Source of the DNA: Nymphaea colorata
Lineage: Eukaryota > Streptophyta > Magnoliopsida > Nymphaeales > Nymphaeaceae
Reading direction: 5' to 3'
Length of the DNA: 64,000 nt
Assembly: GCF_008831285.2 (NCBI RefSeq)
Contig: NC_045144.1
Span: 23,205,716-23,269,715 of the forward strand
Shown: one piece after another, positions 43,978 to 56,300 of the stretch
How positions within the stretch are numbered: the first letter of the stretch is position 1
Layout: each line of letters begins with the position of its first letter
Notes under the pieces: generated by a model
Told to the model about the DNA's origin: nothing
Database searches by the model: none
Seen by the model: the letters and a program-made list of their open reading frames with translations, nothing else
Position numbers and translations under genes: made by a program

Positions 43978-44215
43978 TCAAAAGAGACGGTTTGCATGCT
44001 CCACCGGAAGACGTGGAGGACGGGGCCCCAACCCTAGCTTTTGGTGTCAGTACATGCCTGTCTATGTATCCCATTTGCATGCATCTACTAACAAGGAGAC
44101 GGTTTGCATGCTCCACGGGAAGACGTGGAGGATGGGGCAGTGTCTTCTTCAATCCTCCTACCCCGGTGGACCCCAACCCTGGCTTTTGGTAACAGTACAT
44201 ACCTGTGTATATCCA
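43978..44215 (+). repeat. Tandem duplication, second copy with a ~32-bp insert
   Basis: Unit 1 starts gagacggtttgcatgctcca near 43984 and unit 2 near 44097. Both run through gaagacgtggaggaYggggc, ccccaaccct and cttttggtRwcagtacat to cctgtSTAT. Unit 2 carries an extra stretch (agtgtcttcttcaatcctcc and following) between ggggc and ccccaaccc. Non-coding. Confidence 0.85.
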
Positions 44216-44335
44216 ATGCGCTTTTTCTTATTAAAAAGGGACAAGCACGTAGGATATACACAAGCCAGATCCATCTATTTTGGCTTGGTTTGGATTTCAA
44301 CATACGCAATTGTATAGGTAAAAGGTGGTCCAATT

Positions 44336-44448
44336 TGGAACTGGATTGGGATCAAGTAATTAATATCCCCAAGTCAGGCCGTTTAAATTCAATTTCTCAA
44401 TATATACATCCACAAATTCAAGATTTCTTATCTAAAATATCTTAATAA
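44336..44448 (+). repeat. Dispersed repeat copy 2 (partner at 14220-14336)
   Basis: Shares the near-identical tail attcaagatttcttatct plus aaaatatcttaataa with 14303-14335, and looser similarity upstream. Confidence 0.6.
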
Positions 44449-44469
44449 TTACTTGAACCAAATTTTGTT

Positions 44470-44544
44470 TATATATATCACATTTTTTGTTTTCCTTTCC
44501 CTCAGTTTTTTCTCACTACCTCAACTACTTTTTTTCTAGTTTGA

Positions 44545-44605
<61 letters not shown>

Positions 44606-44660
44606 AATTTTTGGTTGCGCTTTACCTCATCTCTTTCTCACTACCTCAACTACTTTTTTT
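44470..44660 (+). repeat. Duplicated flanks around a (TA)n microsatellite
   Basis: A (TA)n run of about 28 units fills 44545-44602. The sequences on either side are copies of one another: tatatatatcaca, then a T-rich run, then ttctcactacctcaactact (44510-44529 and 44637-44656), offset about 127. The array either expanded inside, or was duplicated with, its flank. Confidence 0.85.
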
Positions 44661-45179
44661 TTTGTTCTTGTTTGAAAAACCACTCCCAAAATCAGGCCAG
44701 TTTAACTCATGTCGTTATTGCAGGTCTAGATATTTCCAAAACATGTCTTAGTTTTGGTAATTTTTCTTCCTTAACCATCCTTAACGTATGGTTATCCGTA
44801 TGGAAGGTGCAAACACAAACAAGAACTTGGTACAGAAAACATTTTTTTGCCTTTCGAACATATGAACTTAGATAAGAAGCAAAAAACGCACCCGGTTTTG
44901 AAAATCAGCAATGATAAGTAGTGCATGAGTTTATTGTAGTTAGATCAAATTATGTTGGATTTAAAATGAATAAGGAGTTTTCTTTGGAAACTCTCTGTGA
45001 GAGGATAGGCCTCCATCCATTTAGTAAGCCATGAAAAGCAATGGATAAGGAAACCCAAAAAGAATGGCAAAAAATAACTAAATGGGGACCAAAATCTAGC
45101 CTAAAACAAATGCCTAGAGATGCAACAGTATTGTGGCAGCAACCAGCTCATTAGTGGGACTGAGATGCGTAGAAAATGG

Positions 45180-46240
45180 ACAAATTGGTGGTTTCGAATT
45201 CCCTAAATATGCAATGGTTCCTGTTTCCTACTGCTAGAAAGTCTCTATTCTCTCAGTGGAGTTGGATATAGTTCCTTGTTGTGGCAGTACTCTTGGATAT
45301 TTTCTGCAAGTCCCTTGCTTTAGTCATTTACAAGAGGCCTTGTTTTGTACATAGCCAGCCACGAGAGGCTACCTACTCGAGACCATCTCAAGGCGAAGGG
45401 GTTTCAAATGGTGAACCAATGCCCCCTTTTCTGCAAGCAAGAGCAGAGTTCCTAACAGATGTCCTTTTTCACTATCATAAGCCTGTCAAAGTTTGGAAAT
45501 TAGTTGTTTTGAAGTTCAGTAGACAACATATTCCTCATAGAAATTTTTCTAAAGAAATCCAATGGTGGCTTTCTTGTAGCTTCAAAAGAGGTACGCAGAT
45601 GCGATGCTGGAGGTTGCTTTCAGATCATCATTTGGATGACACAATGCAAGTTTTAATGAACGTGATATGAATCCAACTAGGAACCTCAATATGGGAGTTT
45701 CGGCAGCCTGTGTGGAACTCTTCCTCCTTTGATTAAAGGAAGATTCTAAGATCGGAGAGAACTTGATCTATGGTTAAAATCTGAGCTCATAATTGATGAT
45801 TGGCCTGTTATTGCAGACAAATATGTGTGCATCAATTCGTGCTGGCCTCAAAATGCCAAAGCAAGGTGGTGGTGTTTGCTATTAAGCAGTGTATGACAAC
45901 ACCCACCCCCCTCCATTTTGGGATTAGGTACTTTGAGCAGAGGCATGGCCGAGCCAAAACCATAGTGTTGGAAGAATTATCCAAGAATTTGTGGATATCA
46001 GTGAAATGAATTTTTGTTGGTTACTAGTAGCAATGTTTGGCTTAGCTGGTTTTGTAGGTTCCTTGAAGGCAACATGGACTTCTCATGATCTGCCCAATAT
46101 TTCAGAGACAAGATGTAGATTTTTTATCCTTCGAACCAACCCATGTTTTGATGCTACTGCTACACTTTCCTCATTGTAATTACTAGTCTATGTTCACTGG
46201 TTTTTGTCTTTTTTTGTGTATAATAATTCTATTCATCTGT
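45180..46240 (+). pseudogene. LINE 3' end, fragment 1 (zf-RVT domain)
   Basis: Near 45355-45500 the plus strand reads HERLPTRDHLKAKGFQMVNQ followed by CPLFCKQE, and in the neighbouring frame LFHYHKPVKVWKLVVLKF. This is the cysteine-containing zf-RVT domain found C-terminal to reverse transcriptase in plant L1-type LINEs. Upstream traces near 45200-45330 fit the segment leading into it. The 3' part to about 46240 has no clear protein and ends in T-rich sequence with a tataataattctattc run, like a LINE 3' tail. No RT core is present, as expected for a 5'-truncated LINE. Confidence 0.65.
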
Positions 46241-46339
46241 CCTATAAGAGTCGGAAGCCCAAACTCCCAGCAGGGTTTGATTCAAAAAAGAGATTTGACT
46301 GAAAGAGGCCCACCCTATAGCTAGATGGTTTCTATATGT

Positions 46340-47345
46340 CCCAATCAATAACTGCCTCCTGATCCTTGACAGATGGGAAAGACAAGGAATGGCACTTGCT
46401 AACAGATGGTTTTTATGTAGGGAGGATGAAGAAACAGCTTTTCATATCCTCTTTGGTTGTAAAGTTGTCACCAAAAGTTATAATTAAATTTGCAACTTCT
46501 TTAGTAAGCATATCTCCCTTTCAGGCAACATAGAAGATGATTTCAAGAAGTGGTTCAGCTGCAAGCTCATGGAGGCTTGAAAAACCAAATGCTGGAAACT
46601 TTGCTTCCATACCACTGCTTCAAGCACATGGACAAACTGAAACCAGTGTATGGTGGAGGACAAACAGATATCTATTGCTGGGCTAGTAAGCAAGGTGTGG
46701 AGGGTCTGTGTTGACTCCTTCCAAGCTTGTCTAAAAGATAGGAAAGAAGATTTGGAAAGCTGCTCCACCTGGTTGCAAAACAGGAGTAACCACAGAGTTG
46801 GTTACTGCTTAGTGACAATGAAATCTGCATTCAGTTAATTTCTGAAAGAAGAGAAAAATCATAGTGGCATCAGGACTGTACCTAAGGGAGGGGAAAAGAT
46901 TAATTCTTTCCATCTGTCACGGCAACACGAACGAAAAAATCTTTGACCATATTATGGAATGTTCTGCTTTAGTAGACAACTAGACCAAAATCAAAATTGT
47001 CACCAACCAGAAAAGGTGGATCATAAATTTTATGGCAGGTCGATAAGGAAGAGGAAGAATCAGGGACAACCTGACTTGGATCAAGCATTATGCTGCTAAC
47101 CTGTATGCTACTAACGACCTCCCTACTAGGGAGATAGCCAATAATATTCCTCCAACGTACAGAGGAATTTTGGTTGATTAAAGTGATGCTTTTGGGGTGG
47201 AACAAATGATTTTCACCCAATTCTTGTGTTTTTTGGACAGTGGGTTTATGACCCCTATGAGTTTTTTTTTTTGTTCCTGATTATTTCTCCATACAGGCCC
47301 TAGTTCATTCTTAATAAAAGGTAGGAGGCCTACCCTCCAGCAGTT
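46340..47345 (+). pseudogene. LINE 3' end, fragment 2 (zf-RVT domain)
   Basis: From about 46340 the plus strand reads PINNCLLILDRWERQGMALA, then RWFLCREDEETAFHILFGCK, the zf-RVT domain with a distinct sequence from fragment 1. It is followed by a tail segment including VSKVWRVCVDSFQACLKD (46690-46745). The 3' untranslated part ends near 47345 with ttcttaataaaaggtaggag, typical of plant LINE tails. It is 5'-truncated and has stops. Confidence 0.7.
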
Positions 47346-47359
47346 GTATTTTTCAGACT

Positions 47360-48350
47360 TGTTGAGATTTCATACATATCTTGTATCGCCCGAGCTCCAC
47401 TTTTTTTAGTCAACTTTTGTAATTCCCAATTGATGAACGAGAATTACATATAACTCCACTAGTGGTTGTAAGCAACATTTACTGAACAACGTAAATCAAT
47501 GTGCTTATTGTTTTTTGATTTCCTTCTTCATCTTCATCGTCTCAAATTTTCCTGGTATCAGAGCTAGAAAGATTAGTTTCACTGAGCTTCCAATGAGAAA
47601 GAGGGAAACAATGATGAGGCTCATAAGTAATTTCCAACGATAGGTCCGATCACAAGATTGTTGTTCATGAACAAGGTAATCCTAGTCTTAAGATTACTAA
47701 TATTTTGTTTTATAGTTTCAATTATCTATCATGGTCAAAGGCTATTCCTTGTCTTTGGAGTTGAAAAATCTAAACATCAAAGTATGTGTAAACCACCTAC
47801 TAATGATAACAAATTCAAAGAATAGAGTTTGACAGATGGTACTATTGCATCTTGCCTCATTAATTCCATAAAGCCAAAGACAGAAAGTGTGTTTATGTTT
47901 GTTGATACAAAAGAAGATGTTTAGTAAATAATATACTGTCATGTGGATATATCAACTGATCCAACATTCAGGCTGTTTGAAGAAAGGATCGATGGATTGA
48001 TAAATATATGGGAATGTTTGAAAGCATATGGGATAAGATTGATTTTTATGTTCCTCTTATCATTAATCTTGCTAAGGCTGAAAAACAAAGGGAGCAAGAG
48101 ATAGCCTTCCAAATATTGCCGGTCTAGGGAGTGATTATGAACAATTGGGTAGCTAAATTCTTATGATGGAAGAACTGCCTGACCCCATTAAGAACAATTT
48201 TGTCTCCTCTTATACATGAGGGATCTAGAAGAAAGGTCGAGCACTCATTAGGAAACCAACCACGAGTCCCCTGAAACCAACAAAGTGGCCCTTGCTGCTA
48301 ACAATGAAATGCAGTTTACTGGGGGAAATAAAATTTTCAAGATTAAGGTG
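47360..48350 (+). pseudogene. Copia fragment: LTR end, primer-binding site and gag
   Basis: tggtatcagagctag at 47553-47567 is a perfect plant copia primer-binding site. Upstream, a tgttgag start at 47360 and ctca near 47541 may bound a short LTR. Downstream, gag is readable in fragments: GNPSLKITNILF and FNYLSWSKAI (about 47680-47745), SLTDGTIASCLINSIKPKTE (about 47830-47890), and EKQREQEIAFQIL (about 48080-48120). Sequence similarity stops near 48350, with no zinc knuckle or pol. No matching right LTR was found. Confidence 0.7.
47553..47567 (+). other. Copia primer-binding site
   Basis: tggtatcagagctag matches the initiator-methionine tRNA complement used by most plant copia elements. It orients the adjoining gag on the plus strand. 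Confidence 0.85.
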
Positions 48351-48739
48351 TGAGGATAATAGAATGCTTTATAATGTTACGATCCCCAACAACCCATTTC
48401 CCATGGTTTAGAATGTTGTTGGACCAATATGTTATGCATGGAAGATATGAAAGCTGAAAACAGAAATAAAATAAGGGAAATGGAATGATACAACTTGATC
48501 AGTATGAGAAGAAAGTATGCACCACCATGTCTTTATAGAAAACGTAGTTTTCTACATCATCATCATTCCATAATTGTAATTACTCAAACCATGACTACTT
48601 ATTGAGTAGCTCCAAATAAGATGCACTAAACTTCCATCTGCCTAACAAAACTACTCACCACTAAAACACAAAAGGCATACAAAAGTAAATGAAAACAAAG
48701 TAAGTAACTATTAACTAAAGTAGTATAGTATATATAGGA

Positions 48740-48960
48740 TACATAAGTGCTCTACTTAGACATCATCATGCTTATGCCACATCTACCACGAGTTGATTTC
48801 CTCAAGATCAGCAGCTTGTGGTGCTCCATCGATGTAGGCCTTTAGACGTTATCAATTAACCTTAAACTGCTTCTTGAAGTGGGAGTCCTTAATCTTCACA
48901 GCCCCTAATGAAAAAAAAGGTCCTGCCATAGAATCTTCCTAGAAGAGATCTGTTCAAGCA
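48740..48960 (-). pseudogene. Gypsy integrase C-terminal fragment
   Basis: The minus strand reads MAGPFF, then LGAVKIKDSHFKKQFKVN, a stop, RLKAYIDGAPQAADLEEINS. The pattern GAVEIxD...FKVNGxRLKxY is the C-terminal end of gypsy integrases. What follows on the minus strand (48350-48740) may be its 3' untranslated region or LTR. It lies in the opposite orientation to the copia gag beside it. Confidence 0.6.
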
Positions 48961-49259
48961 ATTAGCACAAGCACACCAAACTTGTGTGGTTAGTCGATAC
49001 AGTCTACATCCACATTGAGGAAATCTCTTACACTCCTGCTTTTCATTCATCTTCTTTCACCATTACAATGATGAGCATTAAATGTAATAGCTCCTCATCA
49101 GAGGATAATGGGTAGGAGGCACCCTTACTACTCAAGGAAGAAACATTTTTATGTTTACTGGGAAACTCACAAGACCTTGCCCAAAACTATATTCCCCGTA
49201 TAAAGAAATGAGGATTACATAAAAAAGGTAGCGAACTTCAAAGGTATATACTAGCATCC

Positions 49260-52200
49260 TCTCCTTCAAGTTGGAGTTCAGGTTATAATCTGGGCTAACT
49301 TGTCAACTATCTTCTTCTACTGATCATGGTGTAGAGTCTTGGTAAAATTGTCTACAAATTGATCTCAATTGCTGACATGTGTGATGAATATTTATTTGCT
49401 TTGAATCTTCTCATAGACAAAATGGCAGTCCACTTTATGTGTATAATCCTTTCATGAAATGCCAAATTCACACTTATATGCATTTCTGCCATCTCATCAC
49501 ATTTGAGCTCCATGGGTTGACTAACTGGGATATTCATGTCTGTCAATAATGGTTTGATCCATACAAGTTCACATGTGCAGTATGACATAGCTTTGTACTC
49601 TACCTCAGCACTTGAACAAATTACGATTGACTATTTTTTACTTTTCCAAGTGATGATATTTATCCTACAAATGTGCAAAAACCTATAATGGATCTTCTAC
49701 CGTTAGGATCTCCGGCCCAGTCTGTATCAGTAAAACCAACTGCATCCAATTGATCATTTTATGCATGGGTATGCTTTTGTTTGGACTACCTTTTTTGGTA
49801 CCACAAGATTCTGTATGATGCCTCCATGCACATTGATCTCGGTTGGTGCATAAACTAACTAATCACACTAACAACATAAGAATTTTTTGGTCAAGTAATC
49901 GTGAAGTAGATAAGTTTACTTACCAACTGTTTGTCCTGTCAACATCTTTAATGAAATCACCTTGATCCCTTTCAATTTGCAGTTAGCATCAAGAGATGTA
50001 TGAACTGCTCTAGATGCCAACATACTTGTGTCTTTCAAAAGGTCCAAAATGTACTTTCTTGGACATAGAAATATTTCTTTGTCCAAACATGTCACCTCGA
50101 TCCCTAGAAAATATTGTAGTTTTCCTATCAAATTTAGAGTGCAAGGTCCGCTTTATACTTTGAATCTTTAGAATATCATCTCCAATCACGATAATATTTT
50201 GTCTACATAGATAAAAAGAAATATCATACCTTGATTACAGTGCCACACGAATATAGTGTAATCAGTAGTATAACATCTAAATCCCATTTGAATAAGAACT
50301 TAGTTTAAATTCAAAAACCATGACATAGGATAATACTTTAATCTATATGTAGACACTTGTAACCTACATACTTTCCCAGTGTCACAAGTATATCCAGGCA
50401 GGGGTCCATGTAAACTTCATCTTCTAACTCTCCTTGAAGAAACACATTTTTTGCATCTAATTGTTAAACACTCGATTGGCTGTTCATAACAACAGACAAT
50501 GAATTGTAGATTGAGCTTATCCTAGCTACTGGGGCAAATGTTTCAACAAAATGGCTTCTTTCTTCTCAATATTCCCTTTGCTATGAGTCTAACTTTACAA
50601 CTCTCTAAAGAACCATCACTGTGGCAGTTGATCATATATATCCAATGGCTTCCTACAATGGTTTTTCCTGAAGGTAAAGGAACCATAGTCCAAGTTTTTT
50701 TTTTTTTTTTTTTCAAAGCTTTCAATTTTCCTCATGCATTGCTTATTTCCATTTAGGGTCCTTCATTGTTTCATCATTATAGCATGGTTCACCATTGGCA
50801 TAAACATTGGACAAGAATGCTCTTTAGAGCCTTTGCTCAACCTAGCAAGATCAAACTGTTAAAGTGAATGGCCTTTTTCAAAATGTGAATAATAGAAATA
50901 GTAATCTTGTAATCTAGGCGCAGGCTGAGTTATCTGAGTAGACCGTCTCAGAGGTTGATCACTCTGGATACAATGATCTGATTCTTCACTTTCACCACTT
51001 CTAGGAAATTCAAATTTTCTGGCTGCATTAGATCCTAGATCGACAAACAAGACTGGTTGGGAACCTAAGTCACAAGAAAAAGTAGGCACTAAAATAGTGT
51101 TCAGCATTTAAGAACTTTCATTTTTTGCAATTTTGATTCTGAACCTCATGTTTCAAGAAATAAGGTTATTTTTAAAAAATTTGACATCCTTTGAAATATA
51201 AAGGATTCTTTCATCGGATCAAAACATTTTAAACCCTTTTTCGATGAGGAATACCCCACAAAAGTACATTTGACTGCATACTGCTCAAGTGAATTTCAAA
51301 ATTTTTCTTGTATATAAATAAAGCACTTGCACCCAAAAAACCTTGACATGGCTCACTGATAATCTTCATTTTTGCAAAATTTTCATTGGAATTTGATTTT
51401 CAAAACTTGAAGTAGGTAACCGATTAGCATGGTAGCAAGCAACAAGACACCATCTGACCCAAAAATAAGAGGAACATTCATGTGAACATAATAAAATGGG
51501 TAATATTGACCAAATGCTTAGTTTTACACTTGGCCATGCCATTTTTTGGGGAGTGCCTACATAGAAATTTTGAGGCATAATACCATGAAAATCAAAAGAA
51601 TGTTTTTAACACCTCATTAATGCACTCTCCTCATTATCTGATCTAACATGCTTAATTTTCAAGCCATATTGAATGACTATCATATTATAAAAGCTTTTAA
51701 AGAACTAAAGCTACGTCATGTTTGTGCATTAATAGATACAACCACGTCCTGTGAGACATTGTCAAAAAAAGTAACAAAATATCATAAAACCAAACATGGA
51801 GTCAACTGGAGCAGGTGCTCAGACATTAGAATGAACAAGATCAAGCAAACCTTTATGTCTAGAATTTGAACTCCTAAAAGGAAGTCTAGGAGACTTTGCA
51901 AGTTCACACGCATCACATGATAAATCATCACTAGAGAAGTCTGGAATTAAAAGTTATTAAACTCTATGTGGTGCATGTCCCAGCCGAGAATATTGTGAAA
52001 GACTACAGTCTAAACTTGACTTATTATATAAAAAAAATGCTCTAGCAAGCTGCTTGATGATATATAAAGCCTCTCGCTCAATGCCTACCAATCATTTCTC
52101 CATACTCATGTCCTGAAAAAACATCTTTAGGAAAAAAAATTAAACAATCATAAGCTTTTGTAAACTTACTAATAGACCTAATATTAACAGCAATTTTGGG

Positions 52201-52420
52201 AATAACAAATACATCTAAAACATTTTTATGATTGTCTTCAAGTGGTATCCATAAATGCTAATCTTCAAGTTGTATATCAAATATGTCTAACACTTTTCCA
52301 CTTCATTCTGTAGCTTTTAATCATTCTTGTTCATCTACTAGCTCTATGTGTGCCTTTTTAGATTTGTTCACTAAAACAGCTATGGTTCTTTGTCTCACCT
52401 TTGTCAATAACCAAGAGAAA
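49260..52420 (-). pseudogene. Ty1/copia pol relic E5
   Basis: Read downwards on the minus strand. A post-protease segment comes first (VLDVFVIPKIAVNIRSISKF, near 52200), then a GAG-pre-integrase (SRLGHAPHRV, near 51970) and DDLSCDACELAKSPRLPF. Integrase with HSNV for HTDV follows, then KIKHVRSDNEESALM (second Asp) and MPQNFYVGTPQKN-like (near 51570), and an integrase tail. RT: TIVGSHWIYMINCHSDGSLE (near 50640), FLFIYVDKILS (near 50200, YVDK for YVDD), and MIGKLQYFLGIEV at 50131. RNase H: CTCELVWIKPLLTDMNIPVS, KCDEMAEMHIS, and DQFVDNFTKTLHHDQ (near 49330). Stops are frequent. A poly-A tract (poly-T on plus, 50697-50714) lies at the start of RT. LTRs were not identified. Confidence 0.82.
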
Positions 52421-53029
52421 CTAGACATTATTGTTGATATGTTGAATGGTTGGCTTCTAGAAATGACTAAAAACAGATTTTCTTTGACATAGGTTGGGTT
52501 GAATTGTGGCTTGGGTCCTTAAACATTAAATTTATGCATTTGAGTATTGGTTCTTGAATTCTATGAATTTTACCCTTCGTTAACTAATCAAAATAACATT
52601 ATCATTTTGGTTCAAATTTCTTGAAGTTGGCTATGTTCATTTTTATTTTTTATTTAGGCATACATTTACTGAAACATAGAAGGATGCTTTCTTACTACAA
52701 CATGCATATAGGCAATTTCAGGTTTCACTTTCCCTGTTTTTAATATGTTGGAAGATGGGAAGCAAGGATGTGAGTTAATATGTAGATATTTTTCTAGAGA
52801 GGGAAGCACAAGAGCTAGCAAAGTCAAGGCAATGGACAAAGAGAAACAACTATGTGAAGAAGAGCTTTTAAGCTGTGTCAATAAAGAGCCAAATTATATC
52901 AAAACATTGAAAATAAAGATTGCAAAACTCTTTCGTTTAAAACTTCAGTTTAAATGTAAATTTATAGTTCTCTCTCTCTATATATGTCTATATATATATA
53001 TATATAATTTATATAATTTATACAAACAG
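52421..53029. other. No gene recognised; TA-rich microsatellite at the end
   Basis: A 96-codon plus-strand open frame (52745-53035) has an ordinary start but then runs into the TA-repeat at about 52978-53025, and it matches nothing I know. Confidence 0.35.
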
Positions 53030-53335
53030 CCATAGCCAAAATCATGGATAATGGTTTGGTTAAACAATGGCTGATGGTAGCAATGCCCACAGCCAAGTCC
53101 ATGCCTACTTGTCATGTTAAACTGTGGCTAAATGTGGCAACAGCACAATCAAAACCAAGACAAAGCTCAATAGCTACATTGACTATTGCCACAACCTCTA
53201 GATATAGCCACAATGAAGACTGAGAAAGTGCAACCAGCCATGGTTTTTGAGTCCATTACCCACGCTTAATGCTGTGGTTGATGACATATTTTCTCATTGT
53301 GATGTTGATATTGGAGTGTGAAGCATGATGCCATG
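53030..53335. repeat. Inverted short-motif cluster (tagccaca / tgtggcta)
   Basis: Words such as agccatagcc, caatggctg, aactgtggctaaatgtggc, tatagccacaatg and cagccatgg alternate in both orientations over 300 bases. The arrangement resembles the subterminal zone of a CACTA-type element, with a different motif from the one at 39.5-41.1 kb. The end attttctcattgtgatg has a loose likeness to a CACTA terminus. No coding sequence. Confidence 0.4.
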
Positions 53336-56300
53336 TTAATTGGCTTCCCATGTTTTATGGGGAAATATGTGAGTTAGGAGTGTTATTATTTTTTTTTCAT
53401 TTTGCACTATTCACCCTATTATGAAAGGGGACTCAGTGCAGCCATGGATGTAAGAAAACCATTGCTTTTCTGAACCATGCCAATCGTTGTCTTCTTAGGT
53501 ACTTGCTTCTTTTCTTGTTTCTGCTGTCATGAGTGAGGAGAGGGGATCATTTTTAACAACCTAGCAACTTGACCACTACCCTAGTGACAAACTTTAATGA
53601 ATGAGACAACTGATCTGTACAAGGTTTGATTGCTTGGGTTATTCCATGAAGATGAAAATTTTTTCAGGAAAAAGTCATCACTTATGAGTATGATGAACGA
53701 ATATGAATAAATATATGTTTTAATAATTTTGGCACTATGTGCTCCATATTGTGAGATGAAATTTGTCATGGTCGATATGTTGACAGCGCGTTAATTTGCT
53801 ATAAGTGTGTGAACATGCAATCTAGTATTGCAAAATTCAAAGTCATTTGATCCAATGGCTTACTTGTAGTATCTGGCATGATCAAGACCCTAAAATTTTA
53901 CTATCTGTTTGTATTTTCTCAGCAAAGAAACATAGGTTTTCTTGAAACCGAAAATTTTGCGGCATTTTTATGGCTTTTGATTTGTGTCATTCGCTTCAAG
54001 ACAGTTTTAGAAACTTTAAAGGAGAAGGAAAGAAAGGAAGAAAAATCTACAAAAAAAAAAACAAATTACAGACGTAATTGAACTTACAATTTGCAAAAAC
54101 TAACCTACATAGAGTAACAATATCCTCAATAGGTGCATCTTAAAGGCAGTGGTATCTTCCTTTGAAGATGATTTTTTTAGGAACTTCTATGTGCAAGAAA
54201 GAGTAGATGATATTGGGAAAAACAGTAACACTGAGGTTATATTTGGCAGTCTTCATCTACTTGATTGTGGCCTTACAGGCCTACTGTAGATTACTATATT
54301 TTTACACATAGCTTTATATACACGTATGTATATATATTAACATATAAATTACTTATAATCATCTTATTGTTATGTTCTCCACCCATATTTTCAGCTGGGA
54401 ACAGTGGTTCAAAGCACACAACAGCGTAAAAGAAGCATGCTGGGTACCTAAACTTTCTCATTACAGTTTTGCAATTGATTTTATTAAGTACAGTTTGATA
54501 GTTTGGATAGTGGAACTAGAATATTATTTCCAGAAATTTATTTGTAGGAACCATGGAATGGAATCGTGCTTCCCATTCCAATTTTCCATCATGTGTATGA
54601 TGGAGTGAAATATTCATTCCAGGTTAAAAATCTGTAGTTTGGTGGAATGGAATTGGCAACTGTTTTATGACAGTTCTTTTTAATCTTGTTTTGTTTCTTC
54701 TTAATTATGTTATAGGCCTCTAGCTAAATACTCTCGACACCCTCCAAGTCCTGGAGGTCTCTGAAAAACAAACCAAGTACAGTGGTCACTAATTAATCTT
54801 GCCATTACCAGAGGTATCTCCAAAATGTTCAGAATGCAACCTGAGAAGAGACCCAAATAGTCTCCTGTCTTATAGAACTCAAACCTTTACCTGATTGGCG
54901 CATGAATGGAATCATGGAACATGAACAGTGAATTCATGAAGTCCTCCAGTACTCCACTAATGACACAAATATGTGTCATAAGTGTACAGAAAAAGATTTG
55001 TTTGTGCCCATACAAATTTAATTTTAAAAATGAATCTTTACAATTATGATAGGAACATAGTCAATAATGTACAGATGTATAATCCACAAACTGCCTCTCT
55101 CTAATTGCAAAGGAAAATATGCATATATACAACACATAGAATATAAAATATATGCAGATTGTGACACCAATATAAAGTTGGACAACCACATAAACAGACA
55201 CTATGAGATTTGAGAAGTCATTATTGGGAAAACCGTGGTGAAGCACTAATGCAACTTTTGGTCCTTTTCAAATGCCAGGCAACGTTTCTCCCTACTACCC
55301 CCTTGTATATGTATAATATATACCTGTTGCATGATATATATATAAAACATCAATTGAAGAGAAAAGTTCTTTAAAATTGCAATTTCATTATTAATTAAAC
55401 AAATGAATTACAATGAAAAATTAATGGCGCTAAAGACGAATTTATATAATGCTATCACGGTAGATCCATATCTTTACTTCTTTTCTACTTCTTGCTTTAT
55501 TTTCTGTAGAATCCATCAAACAGAATCAGAATTTGTGACAAATTATAGAATCTATGGAGCCACAGATTGCCTTTGTCAGATACTTGCAAGCTGTAGAAGC
55601 CACTGTCAGTTATTACAGCTCTACAGTGCTCAAGGGTCTTCATATCAATATTGTCATTACGATTATGCAATGTTGGAGATGTAGGTTGCCTTGCCGTATC
55701 ACCACTTTAGAAAGTCACTGTTTCCCATGCGATATCCCCACCATACTGAACAGAGCTAGCCCACTTTCTCAAGCTGATGAAAAGAGAGATAGGCCAATAT
55801 TCAACGTCTTTTCCTTGGAAGCGAAACCACCAATCATGTGTTTGTATCCTGTTCATAATCATACTTTCAGAACCATGTTGATATTGTTTGTGATAATGAT
55901 AGATAAGCTAAGGAAGACATAGTTACATGAAATATTGCATGCCAATTATATGTTAACGCATACCTGCATAAGCTTAAAGGCTTCAACCATTACTGCCACA
56001 GCTGCTAACTGCTTACTTTTTTTTTGGACCTTATTCAGTTCTTGCTTCCAAAGTCAGCTTGGGCATTGATATGGAAAAGATTCCTTACCATTCCCAAGCA
56101 AAGTCAACGGCTTGGATGTTGTGATCTCAAGAGGAAAAGGGATCGCATCTACCATGACCATCTCTGTTCCCCCTCTATGAGAAAAAAGAAAAGGAAAATA
56201 AAAAGAACATCCCTATATTTCTATTTCATGCCAATATATGTTCAACAACAAAACATCACGATATTCCAAAGTCAGTACAATGCCAGAAAGTGGAAAAATT

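Noticed and set aside
50697-50714. Poly-T run as a pol III terminator or LINE tail
   Set aside because: It lies inside the minus-strand copia RT reading as a lysine string (poly-A), flanked on both sides by the same domain.
55554-55922. 122-codon plus-strand frame
   Set aside because: No motif, no codon bias, no neighbouring exon-like sequence.
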